Position numbers and translations under genes: made by a program. The notes under the pieces are model-generated. The model was not told where the DNA came from and made no database searches. It saw only the letters and a list, made by a program, of their open reading frames with translations. 64,000 bases of DNA from Rhodocyclales bacterium (GTDB lineage Bacteria; Pseudomonadota; Gammaproteobacteria; Burkholderiales; Rhodocyclaceae): assembly GCA_028292485.1 (NCBI GenBank), contig JAQGMG010000025.1, positions 62,001-126,000 of the forward strand, written 5' to 3'. Shown here in pieces: positions 1 through 9,631 of this stretch. The stretch's first letter is position 1, and every line of letters begins with the position of its first letter.

Positions 1-1
1 G

Positions 2-331
2 GAGCTTGGCGGTCGGCCAAGTCTGCTCAATCCGCTGTGGTATCTCGGTGCGCTCGGCATGGGCGTCGCCGCGGGTCTGGCCGGCGATAAATGGAATCTG
101 GGTTTTCTGGCCGAGACGGAACGCCAGGTTGAAGCACATCTGGGGCGCCATCTCGATCGCATACCGCAAGAAGATGTGCGTTCGCGGGCGATTCTCGATC
201 AGATGCAGGCAGACGAAATGGCGCACGCCACGACGGCGGTGAGCCTCGGTGCTGTCGAATTGCCGGTGCCGGTGAAGAAGGCAATGGGTTTTGCATCGAA
301 GGTCATGACGACGCTGGCATACCGGATCTGA
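2..331 (+). CDS. coq7: Demethoxyubiquinone hydroxylase Coq7, C-terminal part (5' truncated by window edge)
   Basis: The reading frame is open from the first bases of the window and ends with TGA at 329-331, giving the last 109 residues. The Coq7 family is made of membrane-associated di-iron hydroxylases that convert demethoxyubiquinone in ubiquinone synthesis. Visible support is the family's C-terminal pattern: [10 protein letters not shown], then SRAIL and the second ExxH iron-ligand motif in DEMAHA, ending [11 protein letters not shown]. The N-terminal half with the other ligands lies outside the window. The esterase gene starts 3 bp downstream, so the two are probably co-transcribed. Confidence 0.9.
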   Translation, partial: ELGGRPSLLNPLWYLGALGMGVAAGLAGDKWNLGFLAETERQVEAHLGRHLDRIPQEDVRSRAILDQMQADEMAHATTAVSLGAVELPVPVKKAMGFASKVMTTLAYRI

Positions 332-334
332 GTC

Positions 335-1231
335 ATGCTGAACGGGGAGGAAATTCCGTTGTGGCCAGGCACAGCGCCCGGCTCGCAAGGGCTGGTGATC
401 GAGGAGTGTGTCGAGGAGCGCAGCCCGGATACGCAAGCCTTTACCGATCGCGCCATTACCGGTATTTCACGGCCTCGCCTGGCCGTCTTCCACCCTGAGA
501 AACCGAGCGGTCTGGCAATCCTTGTGGTGCCCGGCGGCGGCTATCAACGCATCGTCTGGGATTCCGCCATCAAGGCGGCGCAGTGGCTGACCGGTCTCGG
601 CATGACGGCGTGTGTTCTGCTTTACCGCCTCCCCTCAGAAGGTCACCAGCACGGCGAGAATGTGCCGCTGCAGGACGCGCAGCGTGCTCTGCGCCTCATG
701 CGTGCTCACGCCGCAGCGTGGAACGTCGATGCAAGCCGCATCGGCGCAATGGGTTTCTCAGCGGGCGGGCACGTTGTTTCATCGCTCGCCACAGGTTTTC
801 GGCGCACGGTTTACGAAGCCCGCGATGCATCCGATTCCCTATCGGCGCGGCCGGACTTCGTGGTGCTCGCGTATCCGGTAATTTCAATGCGTGCGGATAT
901 CGCCGATCCCGGATCGCGCGAGAAACTCATCGGGCAGGAAGAGCTTGCTGACGAAACAATCAGATTGTTGTCATCCGACGAGTGCGTGACAGCTGAAACA
1001 CCCGAGAGTTTTATCGTTCTGGCTGACGACGATGAGCTGGTTCCGCCTGCAAACGGTGTGCGTTACTACCTGGCCTGTCACCGCGCTGGCGTGAAGGCGG
1101 AACTTCATGTGTATCGCAATGGTGGGCACGGCTTCGGTGTTCGTCGCGACAGGGGGCCGGTCGTCGCCTGGATGCAGCAATGCGAGGCCTGGTTGCGCCA
1201 TGCATCATGGCTGATCGACAAAGATGAGTGA
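335..1231 (+). CDS. Alpha/beta hydrolase, acetyl-esterase/xylan-esterase-like
   Basis: This 298-residue protein has the serine esterase fold of the Aes/BD-FAE type. An oxyanion-hole segment VVPGGGY lies near residue 65. The nucleophile elbow GFSAGG places Ser at about 142, a candidate acid Asp sits in ADDDELV (about 231-233), and the catalytic His is in GGHGFG (about 265). No signal peptide is evident, so a cytoplasmic enzyme is likely. Its ATG is 3 bp after coq7 and its end overlaps the next gene by 8 bp, suggesting a three-gene transcript. The substrate cannot be read from the sequence; sugar acetyl esters are typical of the family. Confidence 0.8.
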   Translation: MLNGEEIPLWPGTAPGSQGLVIEECVEERSPDTQAFTDRAITGISRPRLAVFHPEKPSGLAILVVPGGGYQRIVWDSAIKAAQWLTGLGMTACVLLYRLPSEGHQHGENVPLQDAQRALRLMRAHAAAWNVDASRIGAMGFSAGGHVVSSLATGFRRTVYEARDASDSLSARPDFVVLAYPVISMRADIADPGSREKLIGQEELADETIRLLSSDECVTAETPESFIVLADDDELVPPANGVRYYLACHRAGVKAELHVYRNGGHGFGVRRDRGPVVAWMQQCEAWLRHASWLIDKDE

Positions 1232-1481
1232 GCGCCGCGATCGTGCTTACTGGAGCAAGACGCGATGGATAACAAGCGTGTTGCTGTCGATCTGGTTTGC
1301 CGCCACGCTGCTTACCTGTCTCTTCGCGCCTGAGTTGAACGGCTACAGCTTCATGGGTTTTCCCGTCGGCTTCTATCTGGCCGCGCAAGGTACGCTGATC
1401 GTCTATCTGCTGCTGGTCGGCATTTATGCCTGGTACATGAACCGGCTGGACAAACGACAGCTTGATTCCGAAGACGACTGA
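1224..1481 (+). CDS. DUF4212 small membrane protein (putative symporter small subunit)
   Basis: An 85-residue protein with two hydrophobic segments (about 15-33 and 45-68) and a charged C-terminus. The YWSKTRWITSVLLSIWF start and the GFYLAAQGTLIVYLLLVGIYAWYMNRLD second half are split here by position: residues 49-57 (FYLAAQGTL) and 66-75 (IYAWYMNRLD) are the parts typical of DUF4212. Family members normally lie directly upstream of a large sodium:solute symporter subunit. Here the following gene is on the other strand and is a glycosyltransferase, so the partner is absent locally. It overlaps the esterase gene by 8 bp, which fixes the ATG. Confidence 0.8.
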   Translation: MSERRDRAYWSKTRWITSVLLSIWFAATLLTCLFAPELNGYSFMGFPVGFYLAAQGTLIVYLLLVGIYAWYMNRLDKRQLDSEDD

Positions 1482-1518
1482 ACTGAAGACTGCTCAATGC
1501 GGCCGCATCCACATGTTG

Positions 1519-3018
1519 CTAGCGGTAGCCTTTGAAACCCTCCAGCAAGATCACATCCACTTCACGGCGCAGTTTGGGCCCGGCCTGCACGGAGACATGC
1601 GCCAGCGTCTGATGTGAATTGAAACGTTCGATGATCGTAGCCGGCGCCTGACTGCCCTCATCGCCGTCGCCAACCGGCGCTACCAGGATTGCCGAGCGGC
1701 CGAGTTCCCGATTGGTCAGTGGCACCGTGAGCTGGTAGTGATCGTGTGGCGCTGCCTGCGGCTTCCAGGCAGCGTGCTGCAAATGCAGGTCGCGTAATTC
1801 ATATAGCAGATGTGCCATCAGCGTACGGTTTTCCGTCAGCAGGATGACATCCGGATGCTCGGCGAATATCGGCCGAAGCTGTCGCGCAAGCACGTCCCAG
1901 GCTTTCGCGCGTTTGAGTATGTCGAATCGTGCGGGCATTGGCTTGCCTGCCACGCGATAAAAATCCTTGACGTGGTAAGCCGCCAGCATGAGGAGGATAT
2001 TGACCGTCAGGGCCAGCAGCCACCATCGCAGTTTCAGGCGGCTCAGAAAAACGACAGCCAGCATGGTTGCTGTTACGAAAGCCGGAGCGGCCCAGTTGCC
2101 GTTGGCTTCTGAACGAATGGCCTGCAGCAGCACAACGGCCAGCAGCGGAACAGAAAAACAGATGAGCAGTTGTATGCGCGCATCGCGGCGCTGGCCCCAG
2201 GCGCTCGCCAGTGCCGCCATGAAAGCCAGGGCCATGACCGGGCCCAGCGACATGCATTGCGCCAACAGGAACTCCAGCAAATTGCCGTCTTTCGCGTTGA
2301 TGCCTTCGATATGGGTGATGTCGGCCGTATGGCGCAATGTCGGAAAACCGAGCGACCAGTTCCACAGCAGATTCGGCAAGACCAGAAGGCAGGCGAGCGC
2401 CACGGCAAGCCATAACCGGGGGTTGCGCAGTTGTACGCGGCGCTGTGGCGCGATCACGAGATAGAGCAGGGCGGAGGCACCGAAGGCTACCATCGTGTAC
2501 TTCGACATGACACCCAGGCCAAGGGCGACGCCCAGCAGCAGCCAGTCGCGCCAGCGGTCGTGTGTCACGGCCCGCACCAGGGCGAGAATGGCGAGCGTCC
2601 AGAAGAACAGCAGGGGTGCATCCGTCGAGACGAACAACCCGAGGCCCGACACGAATGGCAGCAAGGAAAATGCAACGGCACAACGCATGCCGATGCGTGC
2701 ATCGAAGAGCTCGCGGCCCAGCGCAAACATCAACCATGCCGTGGCCGGGTAAAGGAGGATGGCTGGCAGCTTGACGGCCAGCATGTCGTCTCCGAACAGC
2801 GTGGTTGACGCGGCAATCAGCCAGGCTATGACAGGAGGTTTCGAGAAATAGCCCCAGTCAGGATGCTGTGCCCAGGTCCAGTATTGCGCCTCGTCCACAT
2901 AAAGCGTGATGCCCAGACGTGGCAGCACCCATACCCGATACATCGTGATGACGATGAGCCATGCCAGGAGCATGCCGACGCGCGGCGTCGTTGGCCGGGT
3001 GATGGAGGGCTGGTTCAT
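1519..3018 (-). CDS. GT39/ArnT-type membrane glycosyltransferase
   Basis: A 499-residue polytopic protein of the ArnT/protein O-mannosyltransferase superfamily, which moves a sugar from a polyprenyl-phosphate donor to an acceptor on the outer face of the inner membrane. The N-terminal acidic loop YVDEAQYWTWAQHPDWGY after the first membrane helix holds the expected catalytic acidic residues, followed by SKPP. Many hydrophobic helices fill residues 15-350 and a soluble C-terminal domain follows. The start ATG overlaps the stop of the upstream gene by 4 bp (ATGA). It is the last gene of a four-gene operon. The acceptor is unknown; lipid A is one possibility. Confidence 0.82.
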   Translation of the reverse strand: MNQPSITRPTTPRVGMLLAWLIVITMYRVWVLPRLGITLYVDEAQYWTWAQHPDWGYFSKPPVIAWLIAASTTLFGDDMLAVKLPAILLYPATAWLMFALGRELFDARIGMRCAVAFSLLPFVSGLGLFVSTDAPLLFFWTLAILALVRAVTHDRWRDWLLLGVALGLGVMSKYTMVAFGASALLYLVIAPQRRVQLRNPRLWLAVALACLLVLPNLLWNWSLGFPTLRHTADITHIEGINAKDGNLLEFLLAQCMSLGPVMALAFMAALASAWGQRRDARIQLLICFSVPLLAVVLLQAIRSEANGNWAAPAFVTATMLAVVFLSRLKLRWWLLALTVNILLMLAAYHVKDFYRVAGKPMPARFDILKRAKAWDVLARQLRPIFAEHPDVILLTENRTLMAHLLYELRDLHLQHAAWKPQAAPHDHYQLTVPLTNRELGRSAILVAPVGDGDEGSQAPATIIERFNSHQTLAHVSVQAGPKLRREVDVILLEGFKGYR

Positions 3019-4598
3019 GGTTGGGCGAGTGACTTCAGGCGGACCAGTAGCACACCGCCTTCGCGGTGCAGGATGTCGACATTGGCGTCTGCTGGCAGAC
3101 GGTCAGCACGTGTCAGCGCGATTTGCCCTGGCTGTGCCTGCACTGACGGTGTGGCGGCTTGCCGATAAACGCTGAAGCTCGGCGCGTGGAAGTTCCACAG
3201 GACCGCCGGTTCCTTGTAAGCGCGTGCCGCAAGGCCCGCCCGCCTGGTTGGCCCCTGCAGCAGCTCACCCATCAGTGGCGCCACCCCGGCTGTGATCGAG
3301 ATGAGCAGCATGACGGCAACGAACGACATGCGCCGCCATGCATCGTTACTCATCATGAATAGCCCCATTGCGGCGGCGATGAGAGTCAGACTCACGATGC
3401 CGCGATAACCCGTCAGGTCGATTTCGGTGATGCGGCTGATCTGCATGACGTAGAACGGTTCCTTGATCCATCCCTGAGCGATCGCATCAGTCAGCAGGGA
3501 CGGCAGGGTCAGGGCCAGGCACAGCACAACGAATGCGGGTAGTGCAGCGAGGCGGGCGCTACGCACCGCGTCACGATGCAATGCGATCAGGACGAACAAG
3601 GGCGTGCAGCCATACAAACCGTAGTGCGGCAACTTGGTACCGGAGAGGGAGAAAAAAGCAATGACGAAGATTGCCCAGATCCACAGGAAGCGTCGCGCGG
3701 GGTTGGCCGTGTCGCGCATGTCGCCCTTGAGTCTGAACAGTGCCGCAAGCAGCCAGGCCAGCCACGGCAATAGCAGCGCCGGCACGATAGCCAGATAATA
3801 AAATATGCCGCCGGAATGACCTTCGAGCGAGCCCGAAAATCGCTCGACATTGTGCTTGAGCAGAAAGCCGTCGATGAAGGCGCGACCATGGATATGCAGT
3901 TCGGCCGCGTACCAGGGAACTGTCACCGCAAGCAGAATGAGCCAGCCTGCCGGATCGAAGACGCTGCGCGCCCAGTCGCGCAGACGGCGGCAGCTGACGC
4001 AATAGATCAGCGTCGCGGCTGCCGGAACCAGCAGGGCCACGGGGCCCTTGGTGAGCACGCCCAGGCCGATCCACAGGTAGCTGCGCAGCAGGGGTGCGCG
4101 CTTGCCCGATTGCAGGTGACGCCAGCTGTCGAACATGCTCAATGCAATCAGCATGTTCAGCAGGGCGTCGGCCGTTGCCGCACGGCCGATCAAGATGACG
4201 CCAAGGCTGGTAACCGCCACCGTGGTACCGAAAATGGCCGCGTGGCGGCCGTTGCCACCGGACTTGCTCTCCTGCTCGCCCGCAAACATGCCGGCAGCCC
4301 AGCACCATGCGGAGGCAGCGATAGCCGAGGGCATGCGGAAGGCCCATTCGTTCGGCCCGAACAGCCAGACAAAGGCTGCCTGACACCAATAGATCAGGAT
4401 TGGTTTGTCAAAACGCGGTACGCCATTGAGCCAGGTCGAGATGAAGTCGTGGCGCTCGAACATTTCGCGCGTCGCTTCAGAGAACGCGCCTTCGTCGACG
4501 TCGAACAAGGGGATGCCGCCGAGATTGAAGAGAAACATGGCCAGCGGCACAAGAAACAGCAGCCAGCACAAGCGACGATCAAGGGCGGGCTGCTGCAT
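3015..4598 (-). CDS. GT39/ArnT-type membrane glycosyltransferase (second copy)
   Basis: A 527-residue polytopic protein of the ArnT/PMT family. After the first helix comes FDVDEGAFSEATREMF, and then FDKPILIYW, the signature of bacterial ArnT-like and dolichyl-phosphate-mannose transferases. The frame stays open far upstream, but the real start is the ATG at 4598: it overlaps the stop of the upstream GT2 gene in TGATG, and family homology begins there. The downstream GT39 gene overlaps its stop by 4 bp. The two GT39 proteins are clearly different in sequence, so they may act on successive or alternative acceptors. Confidence 0.85.
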   Translation of the reverse strand: MQQPALDRRLCWLLFLVPLAMFLFNLGGIPLFDVDEGAFSEATREMFERHDFISTWLNGVPRFDKPILIYWCQAAFVWLFGPNEWAFRMPSAIAASAWCWAAGMFAGEQESKSGGNGRHAAIFGTTVAVTSLGVILIGRAATADALLNMLIALSMFDSWRHLQSGKRAPLLRSYLWIGLGVLTKGPVALLVPAAATLIYCVSCRRLRDWARSVFDPAGWLILLAVTVPWYAAELHIHGRAFIDGFLLKHNVERFSGSLEGHSGGIFYYLAIVPALLLPWLAWLLAALFRLKGDMRDTANPARRFLWIWAIFVIAFFSLSGTKLPHYGLYGCTPLFVLIALHRDAVRSARLAALPAFVVLCLALTLPSLLTDAIAQGWIKEPFYVMQISRITEIDLTGYRGIVSLTLIAAAMGLFMMSNDAWRRMSFVAVMLLISITAGVAPLMGELLQGPTRRAGLAARAYKEPAVLWNFHAPSFSVYRQAATPSVQAQPGQIALTRADRLPADANVDILHREGGVLLVRLKSLAQP

Positions 4599-5689
4599 CA
4601 ACCCGCCTTGCGCCATGCTTCGTCTTTGCCGAACTGGTCGGGGTTGCGGACTTCGTACTGACGCGCCGTGCCGGATTCGAAATAAATGCGCGCCAGCGTT
4701 TCTGCGAGCACGCCGGTCAGCACGAACTGCACACCCATGATCACGGCGAAGAAGCCCGCCATCAGCAGGGGACGGGTGCCGATGTTCTCTCCCAGCACGA
4801 ATTTGTCGAAGGCCAGCCAGGCCAGAATCAGCGAGCCGATGCTGCCGAGCGACAGGCCGACGCCGCCGAAGAAATGACCGGGGCGCGTGCGAAAACGCAT
4901 GAAGAAATACACCGAGATCAGATCGAGCACGACGCGGAAGGTGCGCGAAATGCCGTACTTCGATTCGCCGAACTGGCGTGCGTGATGCTCGACCACTTCT
5001 TCGGAGATACGACGCGGTGTCGTGACGGTCGCCAGCCAGGCCGGGATGAAGCGATGCATCTCGCCGTACAGGCGCACGCTCTTGATGACGCTGCCACGGA
5101 AGGCCTTGAGACTGCAGCCATAGTCGTTGAGCTTTACGCCGGTAATGCGCGCAATGAGGCGATTGGCAATGCGCGACGGAATCTTGCGCAGCCACAGGCC
5201 ATCCTGGCGATTCTTGCGCCAGCCCGCGACGAGATCGAGATCTTCGCGCAGCAGACGCGCAACCATGCGCGGGATGTCCACGGGGTCGTTCTGCAGATCG
5301 CCGTCCAGGGTCACGATCACATCGCCACGCGCCGCATCGATACCTGCCTGCATGGCGGCTGTCTGCTTGAAGTTGCGCATGAGTTCGACAACGCGCACAT
5401 GCGGGCCGTATTCGGCGGCGGCGCTGCGCAGCTCGTCAACCGTGTTGTCGGAGCTGCCATCATCGACGATCACCAGTTCCCACGGCCAAGGGTAATTGGC
5501 CAGCCCTTCATGAACGCGGGCGACCATCGGCGCCACGCTCTCCGCCTCGTTGTACATCGGCACCACGACAGACAGGCGATGCTCCGGCAGGGTCTCGAGC
5601 GCCAGTTCGGCGTTTGAAGGTACGGGTGGCAGCATCATTGCAGCGGAGGAGGAGGCAACATCAGGCGAGGTAGCAGGCAATTCGGTCAT
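4598..5689 (-). CDS. GT2 polyprenyl-phosphate glycosyltransferase (ArnC/DPM1-like)
   Basis: A 363-residue family 2 transferase that by family knowledge loads a sugar onto undecaprenyl phosphate at the cytoplasmic face. The GT-A domain shows VVVPMYNEAE, VIVDDGSSDNT and the metal-binding region VTLDGDLQNDP, followed by ArnC-like GWRKNRQDGLWLRKIPS and NDYGCSLKAF. Two membrane helices close the protein (about residues 270-290 and 305-330). ATG 5689 is chosen because it overlaps the upstream stop by 4 bp (ATGA); the frame also extends 22 codons further up. It should supply the donor used by the two downstream GT39 enzymes. Confidence 0.88.
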   Translation of the reverse strand: MTELPATSPDVASSSAAMMLPPVPSNAELALETLPEHRLSVVVPMYNEAESVAPMVARVHEGLANYPWPWELVIVDDGSSDNTVDELRSAAAEYGPHVRVVELMRNFKQTAAMQAGIDAARGDVIVTLDGDLQNDPVDIPRMVARLLREDLDLVAGWRKNRQDGLWLRKIPSRIANRLIARITGVKLNDYGCSLKAFRGSVIKSVRLYGEMHRFIPAWLATVTTPRRISEEVVEHHARQFGESKYGISRTFRVVLDLISVYFFMRFRTRPGHFFGGVGLSLGSIGSLILAWLAFDKFVLGENIGTRPLLMAGFFAVIMGVQFVLTGVLAETLARIYFESGTARQYEVRNPDQFGKDEAWRKAG

Positions 5690-6618
5690 GGCGTGTTGTC
5701 GGTCGATGTCTTGTTGGCGCCGGGCAGGAATGCCACGGCAGCAGCGCCAGCGCACAGGGCGCAGGCGATCACGAAAAGGTGGAGTACCAGCGCAGCCTGC
5801 ACGCCATCGGCGAGCATTATGCCGTGAGTGCGCAGCAATGCTGCACCGCCGAACTCGGCAGTGCCAAATCCTGCCACACCCTGGATCGGCTGGACTGCAG
5901 CCAGTTCAAGGCCCATGGCCCCGGCCAGCCCGGCCTGCAGTGAGACACCCAGCAACATGGCGAGCATCCAGGCCTGTGCGGCAAGCTTTACCGACCAGTT
6001 GGCAAAGGTCCAGCCCCATGCGCGGCCAGAGCTCTTTGTCGACTCGGCAAGTGCAGCGCGCAGCTTGATCGACAGGCGCGCGAAGCGGCCGTGATCGGGC
6101 AGGGCTTGCGGATGATTCCTTGCCCACTTCGGTATCGCCCACGCGGCCAGTACGACTACCGCGACCCACAGGATGCGCAGCACCATTGGCGGTCCCGGCC
6201 ACACGAACGCCGCCAGGGCCAGCACGACAAAAGCATCCTGCAGGCGTAGCCACAGCAGGGCAGCGACAGCGCGCGTCGTGGGCACACCGAACCAGCGCGA
6301 CAACAGGATCGGAAAGGCCGCTTCACCTCCGCGAAAAGGCACGACATTGACCATCGCGTTGTGCACCAGGGTAAGACGCAGGATGGCCAGGTAACTGGCC
6401 CCGGTGCCGACACGGAATTCGTCGAAGACGCGGCCGGCGCGCAGCAGATACGTCAGCACGAAAGCACCGATCAGCCCCAGCAGTTCCAGCGGCTGTACGC
6501 GCGAAACAAGCAGGGTCAGATTTTCCGGATGTGCGCTGTGCAGGAACCACACGATGAGCGCGGCGCTGCACAGCAGGGCGACAGTACGCTGGAGCACGCG
6601 CTTGAGCGGAGCGGTCAT
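5686..6618 (-). CDS. Flippase-like membrane protein (UPF0104 / LPG-synthase transmembrane family)
   Basis: A 310-residue protein with about eight hydrophobic helices and family marks such as LRAGRVFDEFRVG, NVVPFRGGEAAFP and GVAGFGTAEFGGA, matching the YbhN/AglD-type integral membrane domain. Some members are suspected to flip or modify polyprenyl-linked sugars, but biochemical proof is limited. It is the first gene of a tightly coupled operon with the ArnC-like GT2 and two GT39 transferases, which supports a role in moving a lipid-linked sugar. ATG 6618 is preferred since homology and the first helix begin there; the frame is open 40 codons further. Confidence 0.8.
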   Translation of the reverse strand: MTAPLKRVLQRTVALLCSAALIVWFLHSAHPENLTLLVSRVQPLELLGLIGAFVLTYLLRAGRVFDEFRVGTGASYLAILRLTLVHNAMVNVVPFRGGEAAFPILLSRWFGVPTTRAVAALLWLRLQDAFVVLALAAFVWPGPPMVLRILWVAVVVLAAWAIPKWARNHPQALPDHGRFARLSIKLRAALAESTKSSGRAWGWTFANWSVKLAAQAWMLAMLLGVSLQAGLAGAMGLELAAVQPIQGVAGFGTAEFGGAALLRTHGIMLADGVQAALVLHLFVIACALCAGAAAVAFLPGANKTSTDNTP

Positions 6619-6857
6619 GAGGCGATCATCGGGGAATAAGGGCTGCGACGCAGCGGTCGCAAGGCCGCGCAGTTTAACATTGCAGACCCTATCCGATGCT
6701 TTGTTCAGTGCCAGCGTTCTTCGCATAGCCTTGCCCAATCCGCGTTGTCTTGTGTTCGATCGTGGACAGATGTTTGTTCCACGGCTTCGTATAGTGAAAC
6801 CACGTCATTCGCCACGCCAATCGTCATGGCTACGGCGCTATCACGCGGGAGAATCAA

Positions 6858-7622
6858 ATGGGTATGCAGATCAGGGAACAGGGTCGCGATTCGTTCATGA
6901 CAGGTCATGCAGCCGATGTGTTTGCCGGCAACGAATTCTACGACGGGCAGGTCAGCGAGGCATTTGAAAAGGCGGCACTGCTCGAGCAGGCACTGCGCCG
7001 CCTTGAGCAACAGGACCGCGTGCTGGCTTTTTTCGAACAGAAATGGCTGGCTGCCCAGCATGACGTTCAGATTCTCATGGATAGCCAGCAACGCACCAAG
7101 GACCGGCTGGCGCGCCTGACGGAGCGTGCCCGCCATCTGTATCGGACAGCGATTCACGATGAGCTGACCGGACTGGCGAACCGGCGTTTGCTGGTCGACC
7201 GGCTCGCACATGCCATCGTGCAGGCAGATCGCAACAACAAGAAGATCGGTGTGGTCTTCCTGGATCTGCATGATTTCGAGCACATCCATGAACAACATGG
7301 GCGCGATATCAGCGACCAGGCGCTACAGCAACTTGCACGGCGCCTCGAGAGCTGTGTGCGGGGCGGCGACACGGTGGGCCGCTATGGCGCGGATGAATTC
7401 GTGATCCTTCTGCCCGAGGTGCAGCGCCCACGCAATATCGAAACAGTGCTGGACAAGCTGCGCACCAGGCTGAGCAAGCCTTTTCTCGTGGAAGACCGCG
7501 TCATCAGGCTGACTGCCGATTTCGGCGTGGCGGTGTATCCGAACGATGCGCGCCATCCGCACGATTTGATCCAGCGCGCCGATGCGGCTGTGTACAAGAT
7601 CAAGCATCGCCACGATGCCTGA
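6858..7622 (+). CDS. GGDEF-domain protein with altered active site
   Basis: A 254-residue protein without membrane segments. Residues 30-95 are rich in Glu/Gln/Leu and likely form a coiled coil. The GGDEF domain spans about 100-250, starting [13 protein letters not shown]. The signature is GADEF at 177-181 in place of GGDEF, and the upstream nucleotide-binding stretch reads [15 protein letters not shown], where active diguanylate cyclases have a conserved Asn near FKxIND. Metal-binding Asp and Glu remain. It may be a weak cyclase, a GTP sensor or an effector. GGGAG lies six bases before the ATG, fixing the start. It is divergent from the flippase-like operon. Confidence 0.85.
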   Translation: MGMQIREQGRDSFMTGHAADVFAGNEFYDGQVSEAFEKAALLEQALRRLEQQDRVLAFFEQKWLAAQHDVQILMDSQQRTKDRLARLTERARHLYRTAIHDELTGLANRRLLVDRLAHAIVQADRNNKKIGVVFLDLHDFEHIHEQHGRDISDQALQQLARRLESCVRGGDTVGRYGADEFVILLPEVQRPRNIETVLDKLRTRLSKPFLVEDRVIRLTADFGVAVYPNDARHPHDLIQRADAAVYKIKHRHDA

Positions 7623-7711
7623 CACCGGGCGAGCGGAAATCGCATGCGGTCCTGCGCGATAAATCCATAAGCCTTGCCCCACAGCGGGTCGCAGCTGTCA
7701 AAATAGCGGCC

Positions 7712-9538
7712 GTGACTTCCGAAACTCTATCTCCCCTTTCCCCTGCGCAGCACACGCTGCGCCATGTCTTCGGCTATGCCGCTTTTCGTGGCGAGCAGGC
7801 CTCGGTCGTCGAGCACCTGATCGATGGCGGCGACGCCCTGGTACTGATGCCCACTGGCGGCGGCAAGTCGCTGTGCTTCCAGATACCCGCCTTGTTGCGC
7901 GATGGCTGCGGCATCGTCGTGTCGCCACTGATTGCGCTGATGCAGGACCAGGTGCAGGCACTGCGTCAGGTTGGTGTGCGCGCAGCTTTCCTCAATTCGA
8001 CGCTGGATGCCGAGGAAACGGCCACTATCGAGCGTCAGTTTGTCGACGGCGGACTGGACATGCTCTACGTCGCGCCAGAGCGACTGCTGACGCCGCGTTT
8101 CCAGAACCTGATGACGCGCGCCCGGCTGGCACTGTTCGCCATTGACGAGGCGCACTGCGTATCGCAATGGGGCCACGACTTCCGGCCGGAATACATCCAG
8201 TTATCCATCCTGCATGAGCGCTTTCCACAAGTGCCGCGCATTGCGCTCACGGCAACGGCTGATGCCGCGACGCGCCAGGAAATCGTCGAGCGCCTCGCGT
8301 TGCAGGATGCGCGGCTGTTCCTGTCGAGCTTCGACCGTCCGAACATCCGCTACGCCGTGGTCGAGAAAGACACGCCACGCAAGCAATTGCTGCGCTTCAT
8401 CCGCGCCCATCATGAGGGTGACTCGGGCATCGTCTATTGCCTGTCGCGCAAGAAAGTGGAGGAAACGGCCATCTGGCTCAAGACCGAAGGCATTCGTGCC
8501 ATGCCGTATCACGCTGGTCTTGACGCTTCGGTTCGCGAGACGCATCAGACCCAGTTCGTGCGCGGTGAGGGCATTGTCATGGTCGCCACGGTGGCTTTCG
8601 GCATGGGTATCGACAAGCCTGACGTACGCTTTGTCGCCCATCTCGATCTGCCCAAAAGCCTCGAAGCCTACTATCAGGAAACCGGTCGGGCAGGGCGCGA
8701 CGGCCTGCCGTCCAATGCCTGGATGGCGTATGGCCTGCAGGACATGGTGCTGCACCGCGAGATGATCGAGCAATCGACGGCGCCCGACGAGGTCAAGCGC
8801 GTCGAGCGGCGCAAGCTCGACGCCTTGCTGGGTTATTGCGAAGCGCCCGCCTGCCGCCGTGAAGTGCTGCTGCGTTACTTTGGCGAGGATGCAACGCCAT
8901 GCGGTAACTGCGACATGTGCCTGACGCCGCCGCAGACTTTCGATGCGGCGCTGCCTGCGCAACAGATATTGTCGACGATCTATCGCAGCGGCCAGCGTTA
9001 TGGCTCCGGCCACCTGATCGACATTCTGCAAGGGCGTGAAACAGCCAAGGTGACTGAACGCAATCACCAGCAGTTATCCACTTTCGGCATCGGCAAATCG
9101 GTGTCGGACGCACAGTGGAACTCCTTGCTGCGCCAGATGGTGGCGCAGGGCATGGTCGGCGTGAACGAGCACGGTGGCATGAACCTGCAGGAAAGTTGCC
9201 GCCCGGTGCTGCGTGGCGAGAGCAGCTTCATGGCGCGCCAGGTGCGGGCTACGGCGCCGAGTGGCGCAGCCAGCGTCAAGCGCGAAATCGAGTTTGAATC
9301 GGACGAAGCGCGAACGCTTTGGGCGGCCTTGCGTCAGCGCCGGCGCGACCTGGCGGACGAGCAGAACGTGCCTGCCTACATGATTTTCGGCGATGCCACT
9401 CTCAAGCAGATGCTTGAAAAACGGCCGATGAGTCTGGAGGCCATGTACGAGCTTTCAGGCGTTGGCGATCGCAAGCTTGCTGCCTATGGCACGGCCTTTC
9501 TTGAGGTCTTGCAGGCTCATCAGCGTCGTCATGCGTGA
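7712..9538 (+). CDS. recQ: ATP-dependent DNA helicase RecQ
   Basis: A 608-residue superfamily 2 helicase acting 3'-5' in recombination and repair. Walker A TGGGKS lies near residues 47-52, the DEAH box with the RecQ loop reads [17 protein letters not shown], and the helicase C domain has [11 protein letters not shown] zinc-binding RecQ-Ct region carries the Cys set CEAPAC...CGNCDMC (about 371-403), followed by a winged helix and a C-terminal HRDC domain (about 525-605). Length is normal for bacterial RecQ. The start is a GTG with only a weak upstream ribosome-binding sequence; the downstream frame gives no better start before the conserved N-terminus. Confidence 0.97.
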   Translation: MTSETLSPLSPAQHTLRHVFGYAAFRGEQASVVEHLIDGGDALVLMPTGGGKSLCFQIPALLRDGCGIVVSPLIALMQDQVQALRQVGVRAAFLNSTLDAEETATIERQFVDGGLDMLYVAPERLLTPRFQNLMTRARLALFAIDEAHCVSQWGHDFRPEYIQLSILHERFPQVPRIALTATADAATRQEIVERLALQDARLFLSSFDRPNIRYAVVEKDTPRKQLLRFIRAHHEGDSGIVYCLSRKKVEETAIWLKTEGIRAMPYHAGLDASVRETHQTQFVRGEGIVMVATVAFGMGIDKPDVRFVAHLDLPKSLEAYYQETGRAGRDGLPSNAWMAYGLQDMVLHREMIEQSTAPDEVKRVERRKLDALLGYCEAPACRREVLLRYFGEDATPCGNCDMCLTPPQTFDAALPAQQILSTIYRSGQRYGSGHLIDILQGRETAKVTERNHQQLSTFGIGKSVSDAQWNSLLRQMVAQGMVGVNEHGGMNLQESCRPVLRGESSFMARQVRATAPSGAASVKREIEFESDEARTLWAALRQRRRDLADEQNVPAYMIFGDATLKQMLEKRPMSLEAMYELSGVGDRKLAAYGTAFLEVLQAHQRRHA

Positions 9539-9631
9539 CGAATTCGCTGCAGCAGTTCGGCCAGGCCCTTAATTTATTGTCACCCCTGTCGTAGTTTGCC
9601 ATGTGGGGTTTTGACCCGTGTGGGGACATGC

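Noticed and set aside
4599-5195. N-terminal extension of the GT39 gene to 5195
   Set aside because: The extra 199 codons are Arg/His-rich, overlap the GT2 gene, and homology begins exactly at ATG 4598.
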